Below are positions 12,975 to 25,128 of a DNA stretch of 64,000 nt, piece after piece. The DNA is taken from contig JAAVVG010000002.1 of assembly GCA_012976225.1 (NCBI GenBank), positions 992,001 through 1,056,000 of the forward strand. The letters run 5' to 3'. The position numbers and the translations under genes were made by a program. The DNA is from Golubevia sp. BC0850. Taxonomy: Eukaryota > Basidiomycota > Exobasidiomycetes > Golubeviales > Golubeviaceae. Position 1 is the first letter of the stretch. Every line of letters begins with the position of its first letter. Under the pieces are notes generated by a model, which was not told where the DNA came from, made no database searches, and was given only the letters and a program-made list of their open reading frames with translations.

Positions 12975-14263
12975 CTGTAATCAGTGTGTGGTTGTGTCGG
13001 CAACCTGTTCTCGAATACCCATATGAGTTGTTCTGGCAGCACGTGGCGCTAGCCCCTAACAACTTTCATCCCTGAAAATGTGCTCCACACGAGCTTCTTC
13101 ACACAGGCACCCAGATCTAATTTTTGACATATCACCAGGAGAGTTCAATCAAGAGAAGAGAGGAACGTAAAGGAGGACGGGTGGGAGGCTGAAGGATCCA
13201 GCAAGTCCGCTCTGAACGATTGAACTGAAGTTTACTCGGATCTTCCTCCCTTGCATTCCAAATTCCAACGGGATGCCTGGATTTCCAAGAAAATGTCTCT
13301 GAAACGTGTACAAGATTCTGTCTCTTCTTACGCCAATGTTTGGAGTGTGGGTGGCACCTGTCTCTCAGATCTTTTCCACATGGGAGTTAGCGATCAAGTG
13401 ACTGTCCAAGTATCGATACGGAAGTTTTTCCAGCAGCCCTCTCTTCTGAGTTCTCTATAGCTGAGGTCTTCCACTGGAAAGGATTCAGGAGATTGCAAAG
13501 GAAGAAGGGACATTCCAAGAATGCGACAAGAAGAGCGGTGTCTTGCCCAGCGTCAACATCCCCAAATAGGTATACATGTTCAAGAACTCGTGCATCTCCT
13601 TCAATTATGAGTAGAGATGATAAATTCATCGGACTGAAGGGAACTTCGATCGACTCTCATGTTGGTTCTTGTCCCTCTGTTCTGCGGCTCTAATCATCCT
13701 GAGAGCGATCATGTATCACGTTTTTTGAGGAGTTTAAACTTTGTTTTTCTCGGTGGATTAGCACTCATTTGCGCAGCTCGCTCCCTGATAAGAGTGTCGG
13801 TTCCCTATGATTGAAGCAAAGGTATTGACTCCACAATTCTCCGCCTCCAATCGCTGCATGGACCAAAAAGTGCTTGTCGAATAGGATCAAAAAGACTACA
13901 CACCATAAATCTATCTCACCTTCAAGGAAACGCTAAGCATGGATTGAAGGTAAGGATCACTATTGAGGCAACAGATGTCGTGTGCACACCCCTGAACGCT
14001 CTGTATCCAAGCACACCCCTTATCATATTCCTTGATCCCCCTAGCTCAAGCCTTCTCAAAGACGTCTGATTTTATGAATGCTACAATACCCCAAATCTAT
14101 ATAAACCACGAGAAAAACCCGTCATTCATTCCCCAACAACAACTTTACTTTCCCCTCCCCCCTCCCTCTTTCTTTAGGTGCTTTCAGTCTTCTACTTCTA
14201 CTTTCTATCCAAGTCTCTACCTTATCTTTCAAACTTTTCTTCAAACTTCTTCAGCAAGCCAGG
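12975..14263. other. intergenic region, divergent promoters
   Basis: Lies between the Pex8-like start (reads left) and the CHRD protein start (reads right). Short open frames at 13251-13693 on both strands lack any family signature. The right end contains a TATA element (listed separately) and a pyrimidine-rich leader just before the ATG at 14264. Confidence 0.45.
14098..14105 (+). promoter_or_regulatory. TATA box of the CHRD gene
   Basis: TATATAAA lies about 160 bp upstream of the ATG at 14264. A CT-rich stretch follows it, a common layout for strongly expressed fungal genes. Confidence 0.6.
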
Positions 14264-15752
14264 ATGCTTCTTTCAGTTTCTTTCATCACTTTCGCCCTAT
14301 CTTTGACAGGTGCAGTTTCAGCACATTCTCATGATTCAAACCGTCGTTCTCTTCATCCTAGTACTCGTAAAACCTTAGCTGCCAACTTCGACGCCGCTTA
14401 CTACGTTAGAGGAGTTTCGGATGCCAACGTTACTACCAATGCTACCCTATCTTCTGGTCAAACCAGTCCTCTTTTAGGTGAGCGTCGTCGTCTTCGTCTC
14501 AACTTTTCCGCTTCGCTTCAGCCGTCTTGGTGACGATTGACAGAGTTCTCTTATCCTGTGCTTCTCGGTTCCGTCTTTCACCCTTCTCTCAGGACGTTGG
14601 AAGTACTACGTTGATTCCAAAGCTGGGATCGTCTGTTCAGTCTTAGACACTGAAGGAGTTGAAGCTGTCAAGAAAGGTGAGCTCGAGATGGCGCTAATCT
14701 TGCATTCTGCACCCTGTTTTTCTGACCCGATTCTCTCTTTCACTTCTTTCGTTTTCAGGTGCTGCTATCAGAGAAATCGAAGATGGTAGAAAGCCAATCA
14801 GACTTCTCTTCCCAAATGAGCAAACGACCAAGACAAGAAACGGTCTCTCTGTCATCACCTCTTCTGGATGTGAGAAGATCGATGACCTCACCTCAATGCT
14901 GACCGCAACCGACAAGGATGACTTCGATCTAGTTGACCTTAACAACGTCGCTGATTTCTACGGAGAGCTTCAAGTCACTTCTCCGCTCGCTACCAGAATG
15001 AAGGGACCTTTGATCAAAGCCGAACTCCCTGTTAAACCTCCAAAGAAGTTCACTTCTTACTGGAAGAGTTACGCCAACAATACCATGGTTCTTAATGGCG
15101 ATGGATCTCCAGGTGAGTTCTGCTTTCAGGAGACTAAAAGAAAGCTGAATGGCACTCTGATTCGATCCTTCCACCTTCGCTCTCCAATGAAGCTCCCGGA
15201 CCTGAAGGTGCCAAAGCTGAAGTCGGATTCAAAATCAACTCTAAGAAGGAAATCATCTGTTACGACATCTCTGTTTCAGGAATTAAAGGAGAATACTTCA
15301 ACCGTGAGTTCCAAATCGTCGAGCGCCTTCTCAACAGACACTGACTTTTATCATTGAACTCTCTTTTCTCATTCTAGCTGGAAGAACTGCCACTCACTTA
15401 GGATGGCCATCCGGACCAAGTGCTTACCCGAGAATCGCTTTCCCAAACCCAACACCTGTCGATGCCTCGAAACCAGATGGAGAGAGACGCTCTTCTGGAT
15501 GTCTAAAGGGACCTTTCGCTGCTGGACGTGTTGAGAATGGAGTTGATAGTGGATCCGAGAGTGGATTGTGAGTAGCATTTGTTCTAAAACGAGGAAGGTG
15601 TAACTATACTGACCCGCTCTTCCTTCCCTTCTCTCTTTAGCACCCTCGCAAGATTCGAGTCTGATCCTTCCCTTTACTTCTTCGATTTGCACACAGAATT
15701 CTATGATGTAGGAGACGTTAGGGGAGATTTGGTCAAAGTCGAAGCTTTTTAA
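14264..15752 (+). CDS. secreted protein with CHRD-like domain
   Basis: Six exons join in frame: 14264-14477, 14593-14676, 14759-15112, 15193-15303, 15378-15567 and 15641-15752 (354 aa). A signal peptide covers residues 1-20 and probably cleaves after GAVSA. An N-glycosylation-type stretch with NVT and NAT follows. The C-terminal half has the CHRD pattern: a Gly/Pro-rich entry, IICYDISVSGIKG, SSGCLKG, then SLYFFDLHTEFYDVGDVRGDL (split here only by description). The usual bacterial/fungal CHRD motif is a cysteine-tyrosine strand, a Ser-Gly-Cys turn and a terminal HT..(Y/F)..G.(I/V)RG(Q/D)L strand. The role is unknown; such fungal proteins are extracellular or wall-associated. A good TATA box and dense introns suggest a regulated, well-expressed gene. 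The fourth acceptor (after AATGAAG) is the least certain junction. Confidence 0.75.
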
Positions 15753-16529
15753 ATCATTGACCCCCTCTCTCACCACTGTCACCTTTTGAATCTTGACTCT
15801 TAACTTATTCTTGTACTCTCCTTATCTATTTATGTAAGCGTTTCAACCACCACCCTACTTTGTAAAATGAATCTCATCTGCAAATATCCAGTCAATACGT
15901 GTGATTGAAAAACATTCACGTGTCCCACAACTACGACAGAGGACATTTCACAATCTTTCGGCACTCAAACGATGTGCGGGAGAGAGCTGAATTACATACC
16001 ACGGAAAGAAAATGAGGGAATCGGAAAAAAGTGGGAACAAGAGGTTTGAGAAAGGATGACGGAACTGGGTCGATGGGGAACTATATTGATGTCGTAGCAT
16101 TGTTTTATGTTGAAAAAGGATCGAACGAGGTGAGTCAAATTGAAAGGATGAAAAGGTAGTGTGTCTGGTTCGTCTAGTCGAGAGAGGCTTCGTTGCTCTT
16201 GTTTGGGTTTTGGGTCGTAAAGTTTTGGTTGATCGGGTCCAGCGGATCCAGGTTTCGGAATCCGTTACTAAGAAAGAGGAAAACAGGGAGAAAAAGAAGA
16301 GAAGAAAAAGTAGAAAGAAAAGATGAAAGAAGACCGGGGTGAAAGCTTGAGGAGAGGGTATCTTGAGTGTCTTGAACGTGAGTGTGGAAAGGCTGGGAGA
16401 CGAGACAAGAAACTTAGGGATGGATCAGCCGAAAGGTTAGAAGCACATCAGAGCATCAAGAATAAGCGAACGAGATTTACTACACTCACCATCATTTCTT
16501 CGAAATGGTATCTTGGAACATTTACCTCT
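15753..16529. other. intergenic region between convergent genes
   Basis: Contains the 3' UTRs of the CHRD gene and of the coiled-coil gene, which converge here. A purine-rich stretch (GAAAGAAAAG type) lies around 16260-16330. It is compatible with the pyrimidine-rich 3' leader of the minus-strand transcript. No additional gene is supported. Confidence 0.45.
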
Positions 16530-19500
16530 TCAACGACGAGGACCTGGCTGTCTAACACCAGAATTGCTGCCCAACACTCTCTTTGGCCCACGACTGATGC
16601 GAAGAGAAGAAGAAAGTAAGAAGAAAAGAAAAAGGGAGAGAAGTCACCGGTCAGCGATGCGATCTACAAGGAAGGAGAAGAGAGAGCTTTTATTCGCCCA
16701 CACCTTCTTACGCTTCTAACTTTGCTACTCACCTGAACGCAACACAAAACGCAAACAACATGACAGTAGCAAACGTGATCCAAGTTGTAGCCCACATCAC
16801 AGCTTCATTGCTAGCCACGTTGACTCGTTGACGAACCATAGCAGGTTTGTATCTGGCAGTAGTTGCGACAGGGAAGTAATCGGTTCCTCTTCTTCCAGGT
16901 CTACGGCGAGCAGGGTCCAGATCTACCATCTCGAACTCTTCCGACTCTGAGGTGGAGCCTCCGTCTTCCCCTTCAATTTCAGCTTCTACCTCCTCGTATC
17001 TCTCATGGCCACGATGAGCCAGAGAACCTGAGCCAGGGAATTTGGAATGAGAAGCCAGGGTTGAGCCTCCATCGTCTTGAGAACGAGTCTTGTCACTCTT
17101 GAAAGCAGCGCCGCTGGCTTTGGACAAAGAACGATTCTTGGGAGTGGAAGATTCCTCGCAGTAGTCGGGTCGAGTGAATCTTCTGTACCTGGAAGAAGCA
17201 ATAGCGAGGGTTCTAGCAGTGACTTCGCTCTCGAGAGAGTAATCTCCGGTGCTAGAAGAGCTTCTCGAGCTGTTGCCTTTGCCTCTTCCAAACCTTCCGT
17301 CGACTTCTGCTCTGGCTTGAAGAGCTGCCAGTCTTTTGAGACGTAGAAGTTCGGATAGAGCCTCACGCTCTTCAACTTGAGAGGCGTCCTCGATGGCCGA
17401 GTAGTTCGGAGAGCGACCTTTTCCTTTCTTGAGGTTGGTTGAGGGAATGTTCTCCTTCGCTTGGCTTCTCCAGCCGAGCAGACCTCGTCCAGTCTTGATG
17501 CCGGCTTCCATCAACCCTAGTCTTTTCGCTTCAGATTCAGTGATTGGTTTTCCGAAGTCGTCGTCGTCAGCCCAGTTGACAGGTTGGCGATGAGCGGCTT
17601 TGTTGATGAGATCGTAAGTGTCAACTTGAGTCATCTCTCCGTCCTTCAGAGCTCCTCTGGGAACGATGTCTTCTCCAGCAGTCCATTCTCCATCTCCAGT
17701 TGCTTTTCTTAAAAGACGTCCAAAGCTGTTGGGGCCTGCGCGAAGAGTTAGCTCTCTGCTGCGATCTGAATGGCCTAGCTCCTGAGACGTATCGAAGTCA
17801 TTGCCATCTTCCACTGTCGGAGCGGTGATGAAACGAGTCGCTGGTGGATCCAGAATGATCGTGGAAGCTCTGCTGCTGACAGAGAACGCCATATTCCCGA
17901 TATCAGAGACAGCGGAGGCACTCTCAGCTAGACTTCCAGTGCTTCCTCTGCGAACTTGGATAGGCAGCGCTAGACTTGTTCTGAAAGGACTTTCGTCTTC
18001 TTGACTGGGAGTGAAATGCTTCTGAAGTTCCGAGAGACTCATCGAAAGGCTCATATCTCCATTCTCGATCGTATCCTGTCTGTGGGTTACAGAAGATCTG
18101 TCCTCCTCCTCGTCTTGATCTACCTCAGCGTCATCTCCATCCCGAACCAGCTCTTCATCTTCTCCATAGACGCTTCCAAGCTCGCTGCCTAAAGTTCTAG
18201 CTCTCATCTCCTCATCCTCTTCCAATCCGTATCCGTATTTCAATCTCAGAGCGGCAGAGTCGACGTCACCAGCGATACTGGATGTGGTCTCGAAGCTCTC
18301 GAAAGAGGGTAGCGGAGCGTGAGCATGATTGAGGTCACTTGCATAGCTAGATCCAGGAGTCAGTCCATCGTGAGAGTAAGAGTTTCTAGGCTTCCTCTTG
18401 AGAATTGAAGATTGCCTGACTTCCTTGTCTGATCCTACACTGCTTGCAGCTCCGACAGAGCCGTTGAAGCTTGCGTTTGAAAGCACTCTGCGCAGAGTCC
18501 TAGAGAAGACTGCCGTCACGTCTTGACGCTTTGAGCGAGGACGAGCTGCGCGGAAGGAGAGAGCATCGGAAGGCTTGAGAGAGTCGTTCTTGTTGCGACC
18601 GGTCGAAGTCAAGTCCGTCTCCTTCGAAGCGGCTCCATTCCTCGAGGCGAGATCCTCAGCACTTGGAGTGATACGGATACGAGGCTTCCCCAGAGACGAA
18701 GCAGAGGCACGACGTCTTGCACTCTTGCGAACGCTTCCGCTACTACTTGCGCTACCAAAAGAGAGCGAAGTCGAATTGCTCGTGAAAGATTCCATAGTTT
18801 CGGATCTTGGAAGGCTGGAAGCTCCCAGAGCAACTGCCAAAGCAGCCGCAGATTCTCTCCTTTCTCTTTTGAGAGCCGAGCGAATTGTACGACGAGTCTC
18901 GATGAGATAGCGGTTCCCGGGAGCTCGACGTCTTGCAGGACTGGCATTGGCGCTCGAAATTCCATCAGCGGTCCTTGCTGTGATGTCTCCTCCATCTTCG
19001 AGGTTTTGGTCCAGCTCGTTAGCATTCATGACAGCGTCGTAAGCGTCTGAGATCTTGGCTCCTTCCTGAATAAGATTTCCAATCTTGCCGTTGAACACGC
19101 TCTGAGTTTGAGTCAGCAGAGAGTTTGCTTCTTCCAACTCTGAAACCTTGGCTAGAAGCTGTGCGATCAAAGCTCTTTCACCTGCCGTTTGGCGAGGGGC
19201 ATTGTTGAGAGCTGCTTCGAAAGCGCTGGAACTCAGAGAATCATCGCTTCTTCCGGAGATGGAGCTCGTCCTGGAGATGGAGGGAGAGATTCCATCTTTG
19301 ACCGGAGATCTGGTTAGAGCTGGAGTGAGAGATCCTTTCGGGAAGTGGCGGTAACGGTCATTGATAGTTGCATTGGCGACTTCATCTTGATGTTCTTCCT
19401 GCGTTTCAACATCAGATCCACTGTGGTCAGCTCTGCCAGCCTTTCTTCTCCAAACCTTCCTGGTGGAAGTTCCACTCTCTTTCTTGACCTTCTCCTGTTC

Positions 19501-21138
19501 CAGTTCGGCATTTCTTTGACTGGCAGCTTCTAGCTCTTTGGTCAAGCTGTCAATCTCGGTATGGAAAGTCCTGAGACGCTTGCTTCCTTGGACCTTGTTC
19601 TTCTCTGCTTCAGCTTCAAGCTCAGACATCTGCAGAAGTAGAGCGTCATTCTGTTCTTGCAGAGAAGCTAGCTGGGATTCGACGTGAGCTTTATAGACCA
19701 CCGAGGATCTATTGGAGTGATTTGATGCGCCGGAAGCGTTCCTGCGCTTGACTGGAGAGCCTCCGTAGACTGAAGGGGAGCCAGGCTGAGAGCGACCGAA
19801 GACAGACCTAGGGGGACTTCCCAGCGAATTCAACCCCCATTCTTTCCTGCCTATAGTAGGTAGCTCACTTTCGACACTGCCGCTAGAGGGGAAAGCAGTG
19901 TCGTTTCTCGAATACTGCTGAGAAGTCGGAAAGCCGGAGCTCAGAAGAGGCCTCTCTCTTTCACGATTGGTTGGAGTCGAGTCCTCGAAGTATCCGTCGT
20001 CATTACCTCCATGCTGTACTGGTGTCTTGAGAGAAGAGTCGTCGATATCGGCGGAGAAGCCCATGTCGGTAGTGGGAGGAGAGCATCTAGAACTAGTCTC
20101 ATCTTCTTCCTCTAGGTCCGGTCCGATTTGAGAATTGAGACGTCCTAGGATTCCATCGTGCTTGTTTCGGAGGCTAAGGTTCTTCTTCAGAAGTGCTTGA
20201 CCCACGAAAGCAGCCATGCTAAGATCACGTTCACGCTCTCTGATGACTTGATTGGCTTGAATTAGAAGAGCTTCCAAGTCGTTTCTAGGTAGTTTCTCCA
20301 TCCATGCTCGATCCTCTTCTTCATCTTCTGCCGAATCCTCCTCGTCCTCTTCTCCACTGCCTTCTCTGTTGAGCTCTTGTTCATAGAGGTTGGAATTGGA
20401 TACTGGCTGATGATTGTCTGAATTGAGGTTGAAAGAAGGTCCTTTGGGAGAGTTGGTTGGACTTCCAGAGCTGCTTGCATCAGAGGTATTCTGAGTAGCA
20501 TCTTCGCTCGATACCAGTCCTCTGTTGAGTGCATAAGGTGCTTGATATCCCTCTGCTTGATCTGTTCCCGGACCGTTCCCAAGAGAATTTCCCACTTTTG
20601 ATCCTACCTTTCTCCCCAGACTTCCGCCTTTCCTACTACTTCCTAGATCACCTTCGTTCCGGCTGACGTCTTCTTCGACTATATGAGAATTACCAAATGC
20701 TCCACTAGTATTCCTGTCATTTCTAGACGAGTAGTCTGAAGAACGTCTCTCTCTTGATAAGTTCCAGCTAGAGGACTGACTAGATCCCAAAACAGCTGCC
20801 AGTTCGGGAGGTAAGTCCAAATCTAGATCCGCTTCTGCAGCTCCAGGAAGTAGAGAAGAGAGTAGAGAAGCTGAGGTTGGAAGGAGTGGACTTGGTTGGT
20901 GGGTTGGGAGGGAACCACTTCTAGAGATTGGAGGTTTGGAGGAAGCATGTGAATGTTCTCCTTTTGCTGCTGTGGAGCGTCGAGCGAAGCCTGGCAATCT
21001 TGGTCTTGAAGTAGAGTTTGGCAGACCAGTTGAGCTCATCCTCTGAAACGTTCGGATTGTAGGGGAAGTAGGTGAAGGTGAGAAGGGAGTGAATGGGGTT
21101 GTGTGTTTGGACGTCGAGATTTTGCTACTACGTCTCAT
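16530..21138 (-). CDS. tail-anchored coiled-coil protein with CC1-box-like motif
   Basis: Two exons join in frame: 21138-16733 and 16593-16530 (1489 aa). Most of the chain is Ser-rich and disordered. At residues 300-330 an amphipathic helix contains AAFVGQALLKKN (309-320). It resembles the CC1 box (A-A-x-x-G) by which BICD, HAP1/TRAK and Spindly-type adaptors bind dynein light intermediate chain. A clear heptad coiled coil spans about 483-553 (QLASLQEQNDALLLQ... ELEAASQRNAELEQE). Shorter helical segments follow near 640-690. The C-terminus has one hydrophobic helix (ATTWITFATVMLFAFC, about 1448-1466) and a short basic tail, giving a tail-anchor topology. The short last exon adds the tail after the membrane helix. 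I infer an organelle- or nuclear-envelope-bound scaffold, perhaps a dynein adaptor. The function is not established. Confidence 0.7.
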
Positions 21139-22654
21139 GAGCGCTTCCCTTCTATCACATGTGATGATTTTGAGAGTAAGACCAAATTAAATCCTTCTAC
21201 CTGCTGTACGCTTCGAGACCGTTCACTCTTGCTGCTGCTGCTGCCCCTTGGCCCCAGCTGCTGCCTGTGCACCCTGCTTCTATTGTCCTCTACAATGATC
21301 CCTCTTCTACTCTCACTCACCTATCAATCACTTGAGGGAATAGCTTATCGTCTCCCTCCCTTTCCTTGTAGTTGCGAGATGGGGCTGAGAGTGAAGAGAT
21401 CCAGAGTAACTTTCAGCTGCAGAGGGTCAAAGATTGATGAGCTACCTTTGAGTGGTTCTTCGCTTTCTTCTCACTTCTCCTGTGCTTCAGTAGAGATCTT
21501 GAAGGAAAGTTACTTGGGATTGAAAGAAGAGGTGGAACAAATCGATGTTTGTGTTGCTCTCTACTGCTGCGATCCAAGCTAGTGGTTTCCTTTCCGCTCC
21601 CAAGTTTTTCAACAAATCCAAGTCTTGGGTCGAAGCAAGACCTTCCGCCACTTTCCCTCTGCTCGCCTCCAAAGCCATGGTATACAACTAGAAAGAGTAA
21701 CTTCGAAAGTAGACCTTTCGATACGCAGAATGTGGAAATGCGGGTGGTATGTACCACAAGTGGCAACCCTCTGCTCTTTCAACTTTCGTTCTTGCTCATC
21801 ACCCTCCTTTGATCACTTAGACCTCTCAGATCTCACTCCGACATCTAGTGTGGGTGAGCTACTGGCCGAGACTTGCAACCTGAGGCGTTGCTATAGGCTC
21901 CCAACCAGAGAAAGTGCCGTCTTCGCAAGCTTGGGCTCTTCCCAAGGCTCCCAAAGATGATCCGAGGATGATCCAGGTGAGCTCGATCGACTAAGACTTC
22001 ACCTTATCTCCAGCCACGTAGACCCTAGTCACCTTCTCAGAGCCTCTTGGAGAGGCTTCCCTTTACACCCTCTCGCGGCGAAGACTTTTCCGTCACGCGT
22101 CAGATAAGGGTGTTGTGAGTTGTCAAACAAAGTCGGATGGAGACAAACTCTCTCCGTTTAGTTCTGAGCCCCTTGGAGCTTGTGAAATTAATTTATCAAA
22201 AGTCTTGAGGCGTGGCCTTGTGGCCGTGAGTAGGTCTCCAACAGAGTCCAACTGATTGGAGGTGAGATACTTGGAACGTCCAGCTGTTCAGTCTACTCAC
22301 TTCTTCTTTCAGTCAGATCTCTTCGGGTATACAAGCCCCCTTTCTCAGAACTCGGTGCCCTTTGGAACTTCTAGTAGGTTCCATCAAGCATCAATTCTCA
22401 ATCTCACTCCAAGGCTCCAAGCAGTCCAAGGAGCTTCTCCCCCCGCCAAAACTTTAAAACCGTTCTTCTTTCGCAAACTCCGGACGGTCAAAGGTCTCTC
22501 TCTCGTTAAATCCTCTTCGTTGACTTTCTACCTCCGACCACCTCCAAAGGTATAAAAGGAGGTCTCTGGAAGTTCATCTCTCCTCTCCCCATCCCAATTT
22601 CCTTCAGATCCTATCCTCTCAAACCACCCATCAATTTTCGTCGATTTCAACAAC
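21139..22654. other. intergenic region, divergent promoters
   Basis: Lies between the start of the coiled-coil gene (reads left) and the NmrA-like gene (reads right). Open frames at 21103-21960 on both strands are low in recognisable features and lack splice support. A TATA box sits at the right end. The coiled-coil gene side carries a CTG/CAG-rich patch near 21230-21270. Confidence 0.45.
22551..22558 (+). promoter_or_regulatory. TATA box of the NmrA-like gene
   Basis: TATAAAAG lies about 104 bp before the ATG at 22655, followed by a CT-rich leader. Spacing and sequence suit a core promoter. Confidence 0.65.
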
Positions 22655-23753
22655 ATGCCTTCTCTATCCTTGATTCTTCCAGCCTCATCTCCTTCTGGAC
22701 TCGAAGCTGCCAAAGCCTTACTTCAAGCTGGACACCCAGTACGTGCCGCTGCTAGGGACGTTTCAAAACTCTCAGCTCTCTCAGGAGCAAAGACGGTCCA
22801 AGCAGATTTACACAAGCCAGAGACAATCAAAGCAGCTCTTCAAGGAGTTGATTCAGTCTTTTTCATCAACCCTACCAATTGGGGACCAGTCAGCTCTTTC
22901 GAAGAAGCTGAGAAGATCGGAGCAACAATTCGACAAGCTTTAAAGGAATCTCAAGTGAAACGAGTAGTTTTTCTCTCTTCCATTGGAGCTGAGAAAGAAA
23001 GTGGAACTGGGACCGTAGTTACTCTACACACTATCGAGGAGCTTTTGAAAGATTTGCCTCAAGAAGTTGTTTTCTTGAGAGCCTCTTTGTTCTTGTGAGT
23101 AGAGCTTAATTTTGGAATCAATGCCAAGTTCGTCTTTCTTTGCATGATTTGACTTCTAACCACCTCTTCTTTTCTCTTTCCTCTTCCCCGCTCATAGTGA
23201 GAATTGGACTTTGCTCGCGAAGGGAGCCCTCAACCCCCCTTACGTTCTACCTTCCACTTATCTACCAATTGATAGAGAACTTCCTCACGTCGCTTACCAA
23301 GGTGAGTCTTCAGTCAAACTTCAGAGCAAGACCTTCTCCCAGCTCCCATCTCACTATCCATCCTGTTTCCCCTCAACTACAGATATCGGAGCCGCAGCAG
23401 CCAAGTTCTTGACCTTGCCATCTTCAGCGCTCTCCAAAGACGGTCCAACCATCGTGGAAGTGACTGGACCAAAAGACTACTCACCTATTCAAGTTGGAAA
23501 GGCTTTCGAGTATCTGAACGGTGGCAACAAAGTCCAGATTATTGAAATAAAAGACGAGGAACTCGAAGGTGCTCTAGCTCAACAAATCCCTCCCAACAAG
23601 ATCAAGCAATACTCTGAGATGATCAGAGGAGCCAATGCTGGAGTTTTCCAATGGGCAGAGGGAGGAAAGGGAGTGGTCAGAGAGATTGGAGTGGTAGAGC
23701 TGGAGCAAGCTTTGAAGGAGATTAAAGAGAAGCTGGCCTCGGTTGTCAACTAG
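22655..23753 (+). CDS. NmrA-like NAD(P)-binding Rossmann protein
   Basis: Three exons join in frame: 22655-23094, 23198-23301 and 23383-23753 (304 aa). The protein has the atypical short-chain dehydrogenase (NmrA/HSCARG) layout. A first beta strand leads into a glycine-turn equivalent (SLILPASSPSGLEAAKALL), which is poorer in glycine than the classic GxxGxxG. Then come VRAAARD, the acidic-turn segment VQADLHKPETIKAAL, VDSVFFINP, VKRVVFLSSIGAEK, and a substrate-domain half with GAAAAKFL and VEVTGPKDYSPIQVG. Family members bind NAD(P)H as redox sensors or act as quinone/NADPH oxidoreductases. Substrate here is unknown. Intron 2 is 81 nt, a multiple of three and stop-free, so a retained-intron isoform would stay in frame. 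A TATA box and short leader precede the start. Confidence 0.82.
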
Positions 23754-23962
23754 CCTATAGTCCCCTTGATGTTCTACTTTATTTTCCACTCAGCCTGTCG
23801 TCCCCAGATTTTGTTAATAGTTTAATGCTCTCAATACTTCGCTTATTCCAATCAGTTAACACGCACTCCAAACGTTCTCCAGCCCGAATCACGCAACACA
23901 CTCAGAGTGATCGAAATGATTTACTTTTCTCTGATTGATTTCTGTTATTGTTGCACAACTCC

Positions 23963-25128
23963 CTATTGTCCTCTAGGTCCGACCTTACTGACGATGTAAT
24001 CCTTGACTCTCTGTTGCGCTTGTCCTCCTAATCCCTCCAAATCTTCGGCTGCAACTCCATCCATATTCAGCCTCTCTCGATCTGCCTCTCCTTCTTCTAG
24101 CAACAAAACCGCTGTCGATCCGTGTCCAGATTCCATAGCTAGATGTAGAGGAGTATTGGAGTACCTGTCGGCAGGACTGAAGAGGGAATCGATAGAGTGG
24201 CGTTCAGAACAATGAGATCTTAGCTAAGTATTCCAGACAAGTTGGCCTGTCACATGCATATGTCTGCTGTATATCTACTCACTTGACCCTAGTCTTCTCT
24301 CGTTTCGATGCATCTCGAGGCTCTGGAGGACTCAAAAGAAGTCTAATGAAAGCGTCTTTGTTGTTTGATGCAGCTCGATGAATAGGACACTGCTTGGCCT
24401 TGTCTCTAGCATTCACGTCTCCTCCACCACCATATTCTAGCAAAATCTTTCCGATACCATTGTGACCTTTCGAGGCTGCGTAATGCAGTGGAATTTGACC
24501 TTTATCGTTTGGCGTCGAGGGAGAGGCACCTCTCTGAAGTAGCTCTTGCACGACCTCTAAAGAACCTGCGGAAGAGGCTATCATTAAAGCAGTCCATCTA
24601 TAAGAGATGAAATGGGGTTGAAAACGGGAGGAAGCAGAGGGTCAGAGAGGTCACTCAGTTGAAGTCCTTATCACTCGTATCTTCATTCCAGCCAATTTCA
24701 GATTGTCCTTTACCATTCGACTCCTTCTACCAATCTGCTACGAGGCAAAAGCTCTTCAACAACTTTGCAGCCTCCCAGTGCTGACTCATCTGCCCTCGTT
24801 CGGCTCACTTCCTAATCACTCACCCAGAGGCATCCTTCTCTTCCAGCTCAGCTCCAGCGTCTAAGAGGTCTCTACAGATCTCTGCTTTCCCACCAGTAGC
24901 ACTCCAATGAAGAGGAGTTCTTTTGTCTGCATCCTTCTCATTCACTCGTTTCTTGGCAGTCTCCGAGTCGACAGAAGAGAGGTATTTGGAGATGAGCCCA
25001 CCGCTTCCTGAAGAGAGAGAAAGTGGTCAGCCCAGTAGAACTTGCTCTCGATCTAAGCTTTCGAGTTATTGATCAACTCATGACTCACCCTCCAAAGCAG
25101 CTCTGTGAATATCAAATGTTTCTGACAT
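23963..25128 (-). CDS. NAS6: ankyrin-repeat 26S proteasome assembly chaperone (gankyrin/Nas6)
   Basis: Nas6/PSMD10 binds the ATPase Rpt3 and guides assembly of the proteasome base. Four exons join in frame: 25128-25089, 25007-24824, 24597-24283 and 24164-23963 (246 aa; human gankyrin 226, yeast Nas6 228). The N-terminus MSETFDIHRAALEG matches the typical gankyrin opening helix. Ankyrin repeats then follow in order: DKRTPLHWSATGGKAEICRD, GWTALMIASSAGSLEVVQEL, GQIPLHYAASKGHNGIGKIL, CPIHRAASNNKDAFIRLLL and NTPLHLAMESGHGSTAVLLL. Every exon boundary falls within or between repeats and restores the consensus, which supports the model. The start codon lies 82 bp from the start of the divergent FHA/G-patch gene. 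Confidence 0.88.

Noticed and set aside
16863-19533. Plus-strand open frames opposite the coiled-coil gene
   Set aside because: Antisense shadows of a single 4.4-kb Ser/Arg-rich exon; no independent evidence.
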